A stretch of DNA of 39,494 nt from AG-12 sp027339635 (GTDB lineage: Bacteria; Chloroflexota; Dormibacteria; Aeolococcales; Bog-877): contig DAHWNZ010000018.1 in the NCBI GenBank assembly GCA_027339635.1, forward strand, positions 1-39,494, given 5' to 3'. The notes beneath the pieces are model-generated. The model worked only from the letters and a program-made list of their open reading frames with translations, was not told where the DNA came from and ran no database searches. Positions 13,825 through 23,661 of this stretch are shown here, in pieces. Numbering within the stretch: position 1 is the first letter of the stretch; every line of letters starts with the position of its first letter. The position numbers and the translations under genes were made by a program.

Positions 13825-16132
13825 GGGGCCGAGGTGGCGGCGAATCTGGAGCCGGGGCACCCCCGACCGCGTGGACCCTGAGCTCGTGGAGATCTTCCGA
13901 TCCGCTCCCGACCGCCGGGAGCAGACACTCCTGCTGGAGGCGGCCGAGGAGATTCGGGCCCTGCTGGCCGCAGCGACCCCACCGACGGCGGCACCGGCCT
14001 ATCGGGCCCACCTGCGCAACAGCCTGATGGCTGAGGCCCGTCATCACCGGATGCGCTCGCAGCAGCGCCCCACCAGGCGGTTCGGGATTCTCTTCGGGGC
14101 CGGGCTCGGAGCGACCGGGCTCGCGATGGTTGCCCTGGTGATCTTCTCGATCGCCGTCCCCGGGCCGGCTCAGGCGGTCACCGTCAGCGCAGCGGTGCGG
14201 GGCAATCCCAGGGTCCCGGTAACCCAGGCCATCCAGCTCCGCTTCAACCAGCCGATGGTCGAGAGCCGTGTCGAGCACGGGCTCGCGATCACCCCGGCCG
14301 TCTCCTACCGGGCGAGGTGGTCGGATCCCACGACCCTGGTCATCGACCCCAAGCACGACCTGGTGCCCAACGTGTCATACGTGGTGAGCATCGCTCGCCA
14401 AGCCGCCAGGGCCCAAGACGGCGCCACCCCGCTCTCCAAGGTGGTGATCCCGTTCGGCACCGAGCCCCTGACCGCGACCGCGCAGGGCTATCCGCCCTCC
14501 CTGGTGGCGGTCAACTCAGTGGCCAGCGCCGTGGGAGCCCTGGGGCTCCAGTACTCCAACAACGGGGAACTGCTGTTGACAGCCAGCGGGTCGGTGGTGG
14601 CCAGCGGAAGCAACCAACCGGTGAGTGCCTCCCCATCGGTACCTTTCCCAGGCCCCGATGCCGGTACGGTCTACTCAATAAGCGGCCAACCGGCTGAGCT
14701 GGCGACCGACGCCACCGACGCCGTCCCCTCTCCGGACAGCCAGCAGATCGCCTATTGGACAGTCGCCAGCGGAGGCACCGCAACTCTGGAGGTGGCACCG
14801 ATGAGTGGCCAGGGGCACATCTCCGCTCTCGCCACGATCTCAGGGACCAGCCCGGACGCCGCCTGGGTGAACGACAGCTCACTGGTTTACGCGAGCTCCG
14901 GCCAGCTGTACCAGGTCAACCTCGACGGTCAGTCCGGCCCAGTGGACGACTTCGTGAAGCTGGGTCCCGAGGGGACCTTCGCCCTGGAGCCACAGGGGCA
15001 GGCGCTGTTCTCGAGACCCGCCGGGATCCCCACCATCTGGGACCTCTCGGCCGGATCGTCCGTCACCGTGCCGGGCCTTGTGGGGACCCCGCAGTGGTCG
15101 CCGACAGGATCTCAGCTCGCCTACATCGGCAACGGCAACGGGAGCGACGCGATCTATCTGGCGGGACCGTACGGCAACCAGCCACGGGCCCTGCTGGTCA
15201 CCTCGCAGGGCGTGACCCTCTCGGACCTGAGCTACAGCCCAGGGGGACAGTACCTCACCTACCTGGCCGCCACTCCCGGAGTGGGGGTTCAGGCGGGCGC
15301 GGTCGACATCGCCACAGGGTCCAGCGCCCTGCTGAGCACGACCACCGGCGTCAGCGACCTGGTGTGGTCGCCGTTCGGCAGCTCCCTGGCCGCCATCGAG
15401 ACGCAGCCGTCCGGAGGATCGATGGTGGTCACCCTCCAGCTCTCGGTCCCACCGGTGCTGAGCTCCTCGAGAACACAGGCGACCGCAGCCCTGGCCGCCG
15501 CCAGCGACCTGGCGGGACTCCAGGTCGCGGGCACTCCCAGCGGCTCCACCGCCATCAGGGACCTCCTGGCGGCAGGCTCCTCGATTCCCCCCGCAACCCT
15601 CCAGCCGGGGCTCTTCGACCGCTTCTATGCGGTTTCCAGCGTCCCCCTGAGCGCTGCGGCAAACACGTACCAGGTGGCGATCGAGCTGGTCCGGGACGCC
15701 ACCTCCACGAGCCCCGCGGTGGCGCAGGACGAGCAGGTGACGGTCGACGTGGCAGGCCCGGAGCCGTTGATATCCGGAGTGCTCCTGGGTAGCCTCACTC
15801 CGCTGCCTGTGGGCCCACTTGTGATCGGGACCACCGCCACGGCCGCTCCGGGTGGGATTGTCAGCTTCACGATTGAGTTCAACTCGGACCTGGACCCGAT
15901 AACCGTGGGTTCCCAGTCAATCTCTCTTGAGGACTCGGGTCAGCCCGTGACCAACCTGCAGATCGCCTACCAGGCGGCCAACCGCATGGTCACAGTGGTG
16001 ACGGGACCGCTGGCACCGGGCCCGATCTCGCTCACGGTCCAGGCGCCCCTGTCGGACGTGAACCACGTGCAGATCGCCGTTCCCTATACGCTGAGCTTGC
16101 CCAGCGTGCCCGCGCCCGCCCAGGGCAGCTGA
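13817..16132 (+). CDS. Membrane-anchored beta-propeller protein, probable anti-sigma sensor
   Basis: The 771-residue product starts at GTG 13817, inside the sigma gene. Residues 1-88 are cytoplasmic and charged, and lack the HxxxCxxC motif of zinc anti-sigma factors. A stretch near 58-78 (PAYRAHLRNSLMAEA) resembles the short helical regions found before the membrane segment in similar proteins. One membrane helix spans about 90-114. Outside the cell come an SbsA/Big_5-like Ig domain (about 120-200), a TolB-like propeller with at least four WSPxGxxxAY-type repeats (about 310-530), a linker, and a second Ig-like domain near 660-760. The overlap with the sigma gene argues for an anti-sigma role. 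This is inferred, not shown by a known anti-sigma domain. Confidence 0.72.
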   Translation: MARGPRWRRIWSRGTPDRVDPELVEIFRSAPDRREQTLLLEAAEEIRALLAAATPPTAAPAYRAHLRNSLMAEARHHRMRSQQRPTRRFGILFGAGLGATGLAMVALVIFSIAVPGPAQAVTVSAAVRGNPRVPVTQAIQLRFNQPMVESRVEHGLAITPAVSYRARWSDPTTLVIDPKHDLVPNVSYVVSIARQAARAQDGATPLSKVVIPFGTEPLTATAQGYPPSLVAVNSVASAVGALGLQYSNNGELLLTASGSVVASGSNQPVSASPSVPFPGPDAGTVYSISGQPAELATDATDAVPSPDSQQIAYWTVASGGTATLEVAPMSGQGHISALATISGTSPDAAWVNDSSLVYASSGQLYQVNLDGQSGPVDDFVKLGPEGTFALEPQGQALFSRPAGIPTIWDLSAGSSVTVPGLVGTPQWSPTGSQLAYIGNGNGSDAIYLAGPYGNQPRALLVTSQGVTLSDLSYSPGGQYLTYLAATPGVGVQAGAVDIATGSSALLSTTTGVSDLVWSPFGSSLAAIETQPSGGSMVVTLQLSVPPVLSSSRTQATAALAAASDLAGLQVAGTPSGSTAIRDLLAAGSSIPPATLQPGLFDRFYAVSSVPLSAAANTYQVAIELVRDATSTSPAVAQDEQVTVDVAGPEPLISGVLLGSLTPLPVGPLVIGTTATAAPGGIVSFTIEFNSDLDPITVGSQSISLEDSGQPVTNLQIAYQAANRMVTVVTGPLAPGPISLTVQAPLSDVNHVQIAVPYTLSLPSVPAPAQGS

Positions 16133-16220
16133 TATCCCCGCCCGGTCCGGCCCATCTCAAAGCTTATGCCGCAGAGCAGCCTGGGTCAGCGCCCGACCCC
16201 CTGGCGCAGCTCCCGCCGCG

Positions 16221-16841
16221 TCACCGGTCCGGACGCGGCAGTGCCGCAAAGAGCGGCCCGGGCAACCCGGATCCCTCCGCGTGCTGGCGGGCCCACTCGG
16301 CCTCCAGCATGGCGAAGTCGATCTCATCACCCCAGGCGCCCTTGAACCACTCGTTCTCAATTAGGTGCGCCTCTTCGCGCATGCCCAGCCGGCGGCAGAG
16401 GCGCAGCGACGGGTCGTTGCGAGAGTCGACTCTGGCCACCACCCGGTGCAGCTGCATCTCATCGAAGGCTAGGTGCAACACCGCGTGAGCGGCTTCGGTG
16501 GCGTATCCGCACCCTGACCGGTCGGGATGGAACACCCAACCTATCTCTCCTGTGCGGTGTTCGGCACTGCGGAAAAAGAGGGTGATGTCTCCAATCACCT
16601 GGCCGATCTCTGCCAGCTCAACGCCGAAAAGGAGGCTGTCACCCTCGGCCGTGATGGCCGCGGTGGCCCAGGGGCCCGACAGCTTGGCCAAGACCGTCTC
16701 TCGATCCATGGGCTCGAATGGCACGAATCTGCACACCTCAGGGATCGAGCGGTAGGCGACCACCGCCTGGACATCGGCCGCGGTGACCGGCCGCAGCAGA
16801 AGCCGGCGCGTGAGAACCGGGTAGGCAGGGTGAAAGTCCAC
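16221..16841 (-). CDS. GNAT family N-acetyltransferase, RimJ/RimL type
   Basis: A 206-residue Acetyltransf_3-type GNAT protein. It starts TRRLLLRPVTAADVQAV, as in RimJ/RimL relatives. The acetyl-CoA loop lies around HPDRSGCGYATEAAHAVL near residues 104-122 (the usual R/Q-x-x-G-x-G/A pattern is partly kept), followed by the LHRVVARVDSRNDPSLRLCRRLGM segment typical of this subfamily. The substrate may be a protein N-terminus or a small amine and cannot be told from sequence. The start is GTG at 16841. It is convergent with the sigma/propeller unit and separated from the biotin carboxylase gene by 193 bases in which I found nothing firm. Confidence 0.85.
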   Translation of the reverse strand: MDFHPAYPVLTRRLLLRPVTAADVQAVVAYRSIPEVCRFVPFEPMDRETVLAKLSGPWATAAITAEGDSLLFGVELAEIGQVIGDITLFFRSAEHRTGEIGWVFHPDRSGCGYATEAAHAVLHLAFDEMQLHRVVARVDSRNDPSLRLCRRLGMREEAHLIENEWFKGAWGDEIDFAMLEAEWARQHAEGSGLPGPLFAALPRPDR

Positions 16842-17034
16842 TTAGTTCACAGTACCGCGCAGGGCCTCAGGCCGCCCGCGGATCCAAGCCACAGGGCGAA
16901 TGGCCCTCTCCTGGCCGTCCCCAAAGGTCCGCAGCGCACCATCGTGCGGCCAGCGATAACGAGGGACGGCGGAGATCCCTGGTGCCGTCCGCGGGGCCGT
17001 GGCGACGGCACCGCGGGAGACGGACTGCCTCAGG

Positions 17035-18483
<1,449 letters not shown>

Positions 18484-18490
18484 CGGCTGG

Positions 18491-20329
18491 TCAGCCCACT
18501 GTGACCAGGGGATCACCCCGGCTCACCACCTGACCCTCGGAGACGTTGACGCTCTGGACCGTCCCCGCGCGGTCGGAGGGGATGTCATTCTGCATCTTCA
18601 TGGCCTCGAGCACGGCAATCGTCTGGCCTACCTCGACCACATCGCCTATCTTCACGGGGATCTTCGCGATCAGCCCCTGCATGGGAGCGCGCACAGCACC
18701 GGCGGCCGCGGGCGCCGGTGCTGTTCCCTGAACCGGACCCAGGGTGGCGAAGGACCCGTCCTTGGCCACCACACGGACCTCGAACAGCTCCCCGTCCACC
18801 TCGACGCTGAACTCTCGAGCCGACACCTCCTCAATCACCTGCGCCGGTGGGGGTGATGGCATCGGGGTAATCGGAATCCCCGCCGCATCCCCTATGGGTT
18901 CGCTGAGGTCGCCCCCGTCGACCGGCGCCAACGTGTCTCCCTGACCTTGTCCCTCCGGCTCCTCTTCCGGCTCGTCCCCCAGGCGCTCGCTACGAGCCTC
19001 ACCACGCAGAGCGGCCGCCGTCGCTTCTGGAAACAGGATGAACTCCAGGACCGCTTCGGTGCCCGGATCTCCCAGGTCGCTCTTGTTCATCACCCGGTGA
19101 GCCTCCGGGAGCATGGGCTCCAGCACGTCTCCCGGGCGCACGCTTATCGGCTCCTCCGACCCGATCACAAGCCTCTGGATCTCGGGGTCGGGTGGGCCGG
19201 GAGGCAACCCGTAAAGGCCGAGGAAGTAGTCCTTGACGTCTTGAGCCACGATCAGGTAGCGGTCGCCGGATGCGACGTTGGCCACCGCCTGGGTCACCAC
19301 CACCTCCGCCACCGGGCTGATGAGGGGGGGGTAGCCCATGTCCTGACGAACGCGGGCTATCTCCTCGAGAACCTCAGCCTGGCGATCCGCAGCCCCCTGG
19401 GCCTGGCACTCCCACACCAGGTGCTGCTGGACCGAGGGAGCCAGCTGGGTCCTCATGGTTGCTGAGTCGAGCCGCCATCCACTGGGGTCCGCCACCAGCT
19501 GGTAGAGCGGCATCAGCTCCTCCATCCGATCCGCCGCTGCCAGCAGCCGGCCTGCGTCGACCGTCGGCTCGTAAGCGGTGGCCGCCAGGGCGCTGACCAC
19601 TCCCTCCGTGTTGGGGAGTGATGCCCCTCCGGCGAGCGGTGAAAGGCAAACGTCCAGGGCCGAGGCCCCGGCCTCGGCAGCCGCAAGGTAGGCGAACTGG
19701 GCCTGCCCGGTGATGGTCGCGCAATGGATGGAGACGGGCAGGCCCGTCTCCTGAACCAGACCAGCCACGATGGCGCGCGCGTTCCCGGCTCCGAGTAGGC
19801 CGGCGGGGTCGAAGAGGCAGAGGCTCTGGAACCCGAGCTGAGCCAGCGAGCTGCCAAGGCGGATGAAGCCCTCGGCGGAGTGGACTGGACTTTGGGTGTA
19901 GACCAAAAGTCCCTCGGCATGTCGGCCCTGCTTCGTCACCGCCTGCGCGACCCGGGCCAGATTGCGGATGTCGTTGAGGGGGTCGAAGCATCGGAACACG
20001 TCCAGTCCGATTTCGGACAGCTCCCCCACGAACGTGTCCACGACATCGTCGGCGACCGGTCTCGGCCCGACCAGGCTCTGACCGCGAAGGAGACCATACA
20101 GCGGCAGCGTGGTGGCCCGGCGGACCTGCCGCAGACGCTCGAATGGGTCCTCCCCGAGGTTCTCCAGGGCAACCTCGAAGGTCGCGCCTCCGAAGGCGTC
20201 CAGACCCGCCACCCCGGTCCCGTCGAGACGCTCCGCGAGCTCGACGATGTGGCGCGTCCGCAGGCGGCTGGAGAGCAGGGTCTGCTGCCCGTGGCGCAGA
20301 GAACTCTCGATCAATCCGATCGCGGGCAT
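18491..20329 (-). CDS. PycB/OadA-like carboxyltransferase homologue with biotinyl domain, active site altered
   Basis: The 612-residue protein has an HMGL-like barrel (about 1-270), a conserved PYC/OadA region (about 275-450), an acidic proline-rich linker and a C-terminal biotinyl domain with the lysine in EAMKM at 578. The fold-level similarity is clear (LYGLLRGQSLVG, VFRCFDPLNDIRNL, GDRYLIVAQDVKDYFLGLYG). The barrel active site is not conserved. The usual DTTLRDxxQS is IESSLRHGQQT, the Lys of CIKDMAG, normally carbamylated, is Phe173 in CLFDPAG, and HxHTHDT is SIHCATIT, leaving one of two metal His. The EIPGG motif is also absent. I infer that ordinary pyruvate or oxaloacetate chemistry is unlikely. 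The start is ATG at 20329. Confidence 0.85.
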   Translation of the reverse strand: MPAIGLIESSLRHGQQTLLSSRLRTRHIVELAERLDGTGVAGLDAFGGATFEVALENLGEDPFERLRQVRRATTLPLYGLLRGQSLVGPRPVADDVVDTFVGELSEIGLDVFRCFDPLNDIRNLARVAQAVTKQGRHAEGLLVYTQSPVHSAEGFIRLGSSLAQLGFQSLCLFDPAGLLGAGNARAIVAGLVQETGLPVSIHCATITGQAQFAYLAAAEAGASALDVCLSPLAGGASLPNTEGVVSALAATAYEPTVDAGRLLAAADRMEELMPLYQLVADPSGWRLDSATMRTQLAPSVQQHLVWECQAQGAADRQAEVLEEIARVRQDMGYPPLISPVAEVVVTQAVANVASGDRYLIVAQDVKDYFLGLYGLPPGPPDPEIQRLVIGSEEPISVRPGDVLEPMLPEAHRVMNKSDLGDPGTEAVLEFILFPEATAAALRGEARSERLGDEPEEEPEGQGQGDTLAPVDGGDLSEPIGDAAGIPITPMPSPPPAQVIEEVSAREFSVEVDGELFEVRVVAKDGSFATLGPVQGTAPAPAAAGAVRAPMQGLIAKIPVKIGDVVEVGQTIAVLEAMKMQNDIPSDRAGTVQSVNVSEGQVVSRGDPLVTVG

Positions 20330-20392
20330 TGCCTGCCAAGATTAGCGGGCCGGAGGGGTTCCGTGCCGAGCCCAGGGGGAGCCCGGCAGCAT

Positions 20393-20737
20393 TCATGGCC
20401 GGGAGGCGCAGGAAACGCAGCGTACGGCCCACGGCAAGGCCTCCAGACGCAGGGGGGGTATGGGAGCACCACACACTTCGCAGCTGCCGTACAGGCCATG
20501 ATCCATCCTGGTCAGCGCGGCCCTGACCTGGTCGGCGAGGAGTTCCACCTGCTCCGCCGCCCTCGCCCTGGTCAGGTTGTCGGTCACCTGGGAGATGTGA
20601 TCCCCGGCTCGCTTGCCGTACTGGACCTGCGCGCCGGGTTCCACGGGCCGGGCGGTCAGGCTCGCCAATTCCGCCTGCAGCTCCCCGAGCTTGACCCGCA
20701 GATTCTGTCTGACTTCCTCAAGTCCATCCATGACCAT
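20393..20737 (-). CDS. DksA/TraR-type C4 zinc finger protein
   Basis: A 114-residue protein with an N-terminal helical part (about 1-75, coiled-coil-like LRVKLGELQAELASL) and a C-terminal DksA/TraR zinc finger with CEVCG and CVSCA pairs around residues 88-110. DksA relatives bind the RNA polymerase secondary channel; many short homologues remain uncharacterised. The start is ATG at 20737 or 20731 (MVMDGLEEV). AGGATCA lies just upstream and suits the second ATG better. It sits 35 bases after purD and 63 before the carboxyltransferase-like gene, apparently in the same operon, an odd place for a transcription regulator. Confidence 0.85.
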   Translation of the reverse strand: MVMDGLEEVRQNLRVKLGELQAELASLTARPVEPGAQVQYGKRAGDHISQVTDNLTRARAAEQVELLADQVRAALTRMDHGLYGSCEVCGAPIPPLRLEALPWAVRCVSCASRP

Positions 20738-20772
20738 TGATCCTGACCGTGGGCGCCGACTCCCGTCGTCCC

Positions 20773-22050
20773 TCAAGAGGCGATGTCGCCACGGTACCTC
20801 ATCCCTTGGAACCGGATCTCGGCCAGGCCACGGTAGGCCAGGGCTCTGGCCTCCCCCAGGCTGTCGCCGGTCGCGACGCAGATGAGGACGCGACCTCCGG
20901 CGACCACGGGCAGGCCCATTTGCCCGGCGGCGGTCCCCATCTGGAATACGACGCACCCCGCCGCCGCCGCCCGCTCGATACCCGAGATCTCACCTCCCGG
21001 AACGATCTTGGCGGGATACGGGTCGCGCACGGCGACCACCCCCACGGAGGCGAGCCTGGTCAGGGCGGGGGGGGCCGGCCCCAGTTCACCGGCCGCGGCC
21101 GCCAAGAGATGGGGCACCGGGTCGGCCAGCGCCGGAAGCAGGACCTCCGTCTCGGGATCGCCGAAGCGCGCGTTGAACTCGAGCACGTAGAGCTCCTGGC
21201 CCACCAGCATCCCGCCCACGTAAAGGCAGCCGACAAACGGCCTGCCCAGCCGGCGCATCTCCTGCAGCACCGGGTCTACGACCCTCTCCTTGGTGAGCTG
21301 GTTCAGGTTATCCCAGTCGATCCCTTGCGGCGGCGTGTAGGCGCCCATCCCTCCCGTTTGCTCACCACCATCGCCGTCCCGCGAGCGCTTGTAGTCACGG
21401 GCGGGCGGCAGCATCACCGAGCGCTCACCGTCACACAGGGCGAACAGCGAAACCTCAGCACCTCTGAGACAGTCCTCGATCACGACGACCCTGCCTGCCG
21501 CGCCCAGCTCACCATCCACCATGAGGCGGCGGACGACGTCCCGGGCCTCGGCCAGAGTGGTGCAGACGAAGGCCCCCTTGCCCAGGGCCAGCCCGTCAGC
21601 CTTCACCACCACCGGCAGGGGGCAAGTGCGCAGGTGCAGCTCCGCTGCCCCCGGGTCCGCGAACACCTGGAACGGAGCGGTCGGGATCCCGATCCGCGCC
21701 ATCAGCCGCTTGGCGAAGGCCTTGCTGGTCTCCAATTCCCCGGCGGCTTTGGTCGGTCCAAAGCATGGGATCCCGGCTGCCGCCAGCCCATCGCCGACAC
21801 CTGCGGCGATGGCCGCGTCGGGTCCCAGGATGACCAGGTCCACCGCTTCTGCGGCCGCCAGACTGGCGACGGCGGGGGCGTCGGTGACGGACACGGCAAC
21901 GTTGCGACCCAGGAGCGCCGTACCGGGGTTTCCCGGAGCCACCAGCACCTCGGCGACCAGCGGACTTCTCCGACAGGCCCAGGCCAAAGCGTGCTCCCGC
22001 CCGCCCCCGCCTACCACCAGGACCCGCAGCCCCTCCTTGGCCGTGCTCAC
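20773..22050 (-). CDS. purD: Phosphoribosylamine-glycine ligase (GAR synthetase)
   Basis: PurD joins phosphoribosylamine to glycine with ATP, the second step of purine synthesis. The 425-residue ATP-grasp protein starts LRVLVVGGGGREHALAW and contains GPDAAIAAGVGD, VVKADGLALGKGAFVC, ARDYKRSRDGDGGEQTGGMG and LEFNARFGDPETEVLLP, all typical. The start is GTG at 22050, forming GTGA with the guaA stop; a GTG two codons upstream is an alternative. It is the one early purine gene located outside the large operon. Confidence 0.95.
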   Translation of the reverse strand: MSTAKEGLRVLVVGGGGREHALAWACRRSPLVAEVLVAPGNPGTALLGRNVAVSVTDAPAVASLAAAEAVDLVILGPDAAIAAGVGDGLAAAGIPCFGPTKAAGELETSKAFAKRLMARIGIPTAPFQVFADPGAAELHLRTCPLPVVVKADGLALGKGAFVCTTLAEARDVVRRLMVDGELGAAGRVVVIEDCLRGAEVSLFALCDGERSVMLPPARDYKRSRDGDGGEQTGGMGAYTPPQGIDWDNLNQLTKERVVDPVLQEMRRLGRPFVGCLYVGGMLVGQELYVLEFNARFGDPETEVLLPALADPVPHLLAAAAGELGPAPPALTRLASVGVVAVRDPYPAKIVPGGEISGIERAAAAGCVVFQMGTAAGQMGLPVVAGGRVLICVATGDSLGEARALAYRGLAEIRFQGMRYRGDIAS

Positions 22051-23642
22051 TCCCACTCGATGGTGGACGGCGGCTTGCTGCTGATGTCGTACACCACGCG
22101 GTTGACGCCTGGAACCTCATTGACGATTCGCCGGCTGATATCGGAGAGCACGTCGTAGGGAACTCGGGCCCAGTCGGCCGTCATGCCGTCGTCGGAGGTC
22201 ACGATCCGCACCGCCACCACGTTGGCATAGGTCCTGAAGTCGCCCATCACCCCCACGCTGCTGACCGGGGTGAGGATGGCGAAGCTCTGCCAGACCCTCT
22301 GGTAGAGGCCACTCCTCTTGATCTCGTCTATCACAACCCAGTCGGCGCTGCGCACCGTCTCCAACCGCTCTCTTGTCACCTCTCCGATGATGCGAATCGC
22401 CAGCCCCGGACCCGGGAATGGCTGGCGCATCACCATGTCGTCGGGCAAGCCCAGCGCCTGTCCGACCCGGCGAACCTCATCCTTGAAGAGGTAGCGCAGG
22501 GGCTCGACCAAGCTAAACTTCATGCCCTGTGGCAGCCCGCCGACGTTGTGATGGGTCTTGATCTTGCGGGCTCCGAAGGTGTCTTGGGATGTGCTCTCGA
22601 TGACATCCGGGTAGAGTGTGCCCTGCGCCAGAAACGGCACATCCCCAAGCCTCTTGGTCTCGTGCTCGAAGGCTGAGATGAACTCCCGACCCACGATCCG
22701 CCGCTTCTCCTCCGGATCGGTGACCCCCGCCAGGGCTGCCAGAAACCTCTCCTCAGCCTCGACGCGCACAATCTTCATGCGCATGTTGCGGGTCAGCACG
22801 TCGATGACGCGGTCGGCCTCGCCGCGCCTGAGAAGTCCGTTGTCAACGAACACGCAGGTCAGCCTGTCCCCTACCGCCCTATGGACCAGAGTCGCGGCGA
22901 CTGCGGAGTCGACCCCCCCGGAGAGGGCGCAGATGACCCGCTCCGCTCCGACTCGCTGGCGAATCTCGGCCACACTCTGCTCCACGAAGCCAGCCGCCTC
23001 CCAGGTTCCCTCGCAGCCGCAGGTGTGAAAGAGAAAGTTGCGCAACATCTCCACCCCCTGCGGGGTGTGGGCGACCTCCGGGTGAAATTGGATCCCCACG
23101 CTGCCGTTCGGTCCGACCATTGCGGCCACAGGGCTGTTGCCGGTATGGGCCATCACCCGGAAGCCGTCGGGCAGGCGGTCGATGACGTCTCCGTGGCTCA
23201 TCCACACCGGCATCTCGGCGGGAAGCCCGGCAAAGATGCTCTCATCACTGTCCACCACCACCGAGGCGAGACCGTACTCGCGGCGGCTGGCAGGCCGTAC
23301 CACACCGCCAAGGTCGTGGGCCAGCAGCTGCATCCCGTAGCAGATTCCGAGCACGGGAACGCCCAATTGGTAGATGCCCGGGTCGGGCCGCAACGCGTCG
23401 GCGTCATAAACGCTCTGGGGCCCTCCGCTGAGGATCAGCCCGCGGGGCGCATGGCGCATAACGTCGGCTGCGGAGATCGTCCCGGGGACCAGCTCGCAGT
23501 ACACCTTCAGCTCGCGGATCCGGCGGGCGATGAGCTGACTGTACTGGGAGCCAAAATCCAGCACCAGTACCCGATTGCCGTTAAGCGAAACCCCGCCTCC
23601 GTCCGGTCCGTCCGCGACCTGCTCCGGGGCGGTGGTGATCAT
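22047..23642 (-). CDS. guaA: GMP synthase, glutamine-hydrolysing
   Basis: GuaA aminates XMP to GMP. The 531-residue protein has an N-terminal class I amidotransferase domain (VLVLDFGSQYSQLIARRIRE, nucleophile in GICYGMQLL, FHPEV) and an ATP-pyrophosphatase domain with the P-loop SGGVDSAVAA. The C-terminal dimerisation domain follows (RQPFPGPGLAIRI, then ends ISSKPPSTIEWE, the usual family terminus). It carries an N-terminal extension of about 20 residues before the first strand. ATG at 23642 is 19 bases after the guaB3 stop, so the two genes form one unit for IMP to GMP. Confidence 0.96.
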   Translation of the reverse strand: MITTAPEQVADGPDGGGVSLNGNRVLVLDFGSQYSQLIARRIRELKVYCELVPGTISAADVMRHAPRGLILSGGPQSVYDADALRPDPGIYQLGVPVLGICYGMQLLAHDLGGVVRPASRREYGLASVVVDSDESIFAGLPAEMPVWMSHGDVIDRLPDGFRVMAHTGNSPVAAMVGPNGSVGIQFHPEVAHTPQGVEMLRNFLFHTCGCEGTWEAAGFVEQSVAEIRQRVGAERVICALSGGVDSAVAATLVHRAVGDRLTCVFVDNGLLRRGEADRVIDVLTRNMRMKIVRVEAEERFLAALAGVTDPEEKRRIVGREFISAFEHETKRLGDVPFLAQGTLYPDVIESTSQDTFGARKIKTHHNVGGLPQGMKFSLVEPLRYLFKDEVRRVGQALGLPDDMVMRQPFPGPGLAIRIIGEVTRERLETVRSADWVVIDEIKRSGLYQRVWQSFAILTPVSSVGVMGDFRTYANVVAVRIVTSDDGMTADWARVPYDVLSDISRRIVNEVPGVNRVVYDISSKPPSTIEWE

Positions 23643-23661
23643 GGCGTTGGCCCCTGCCTCA

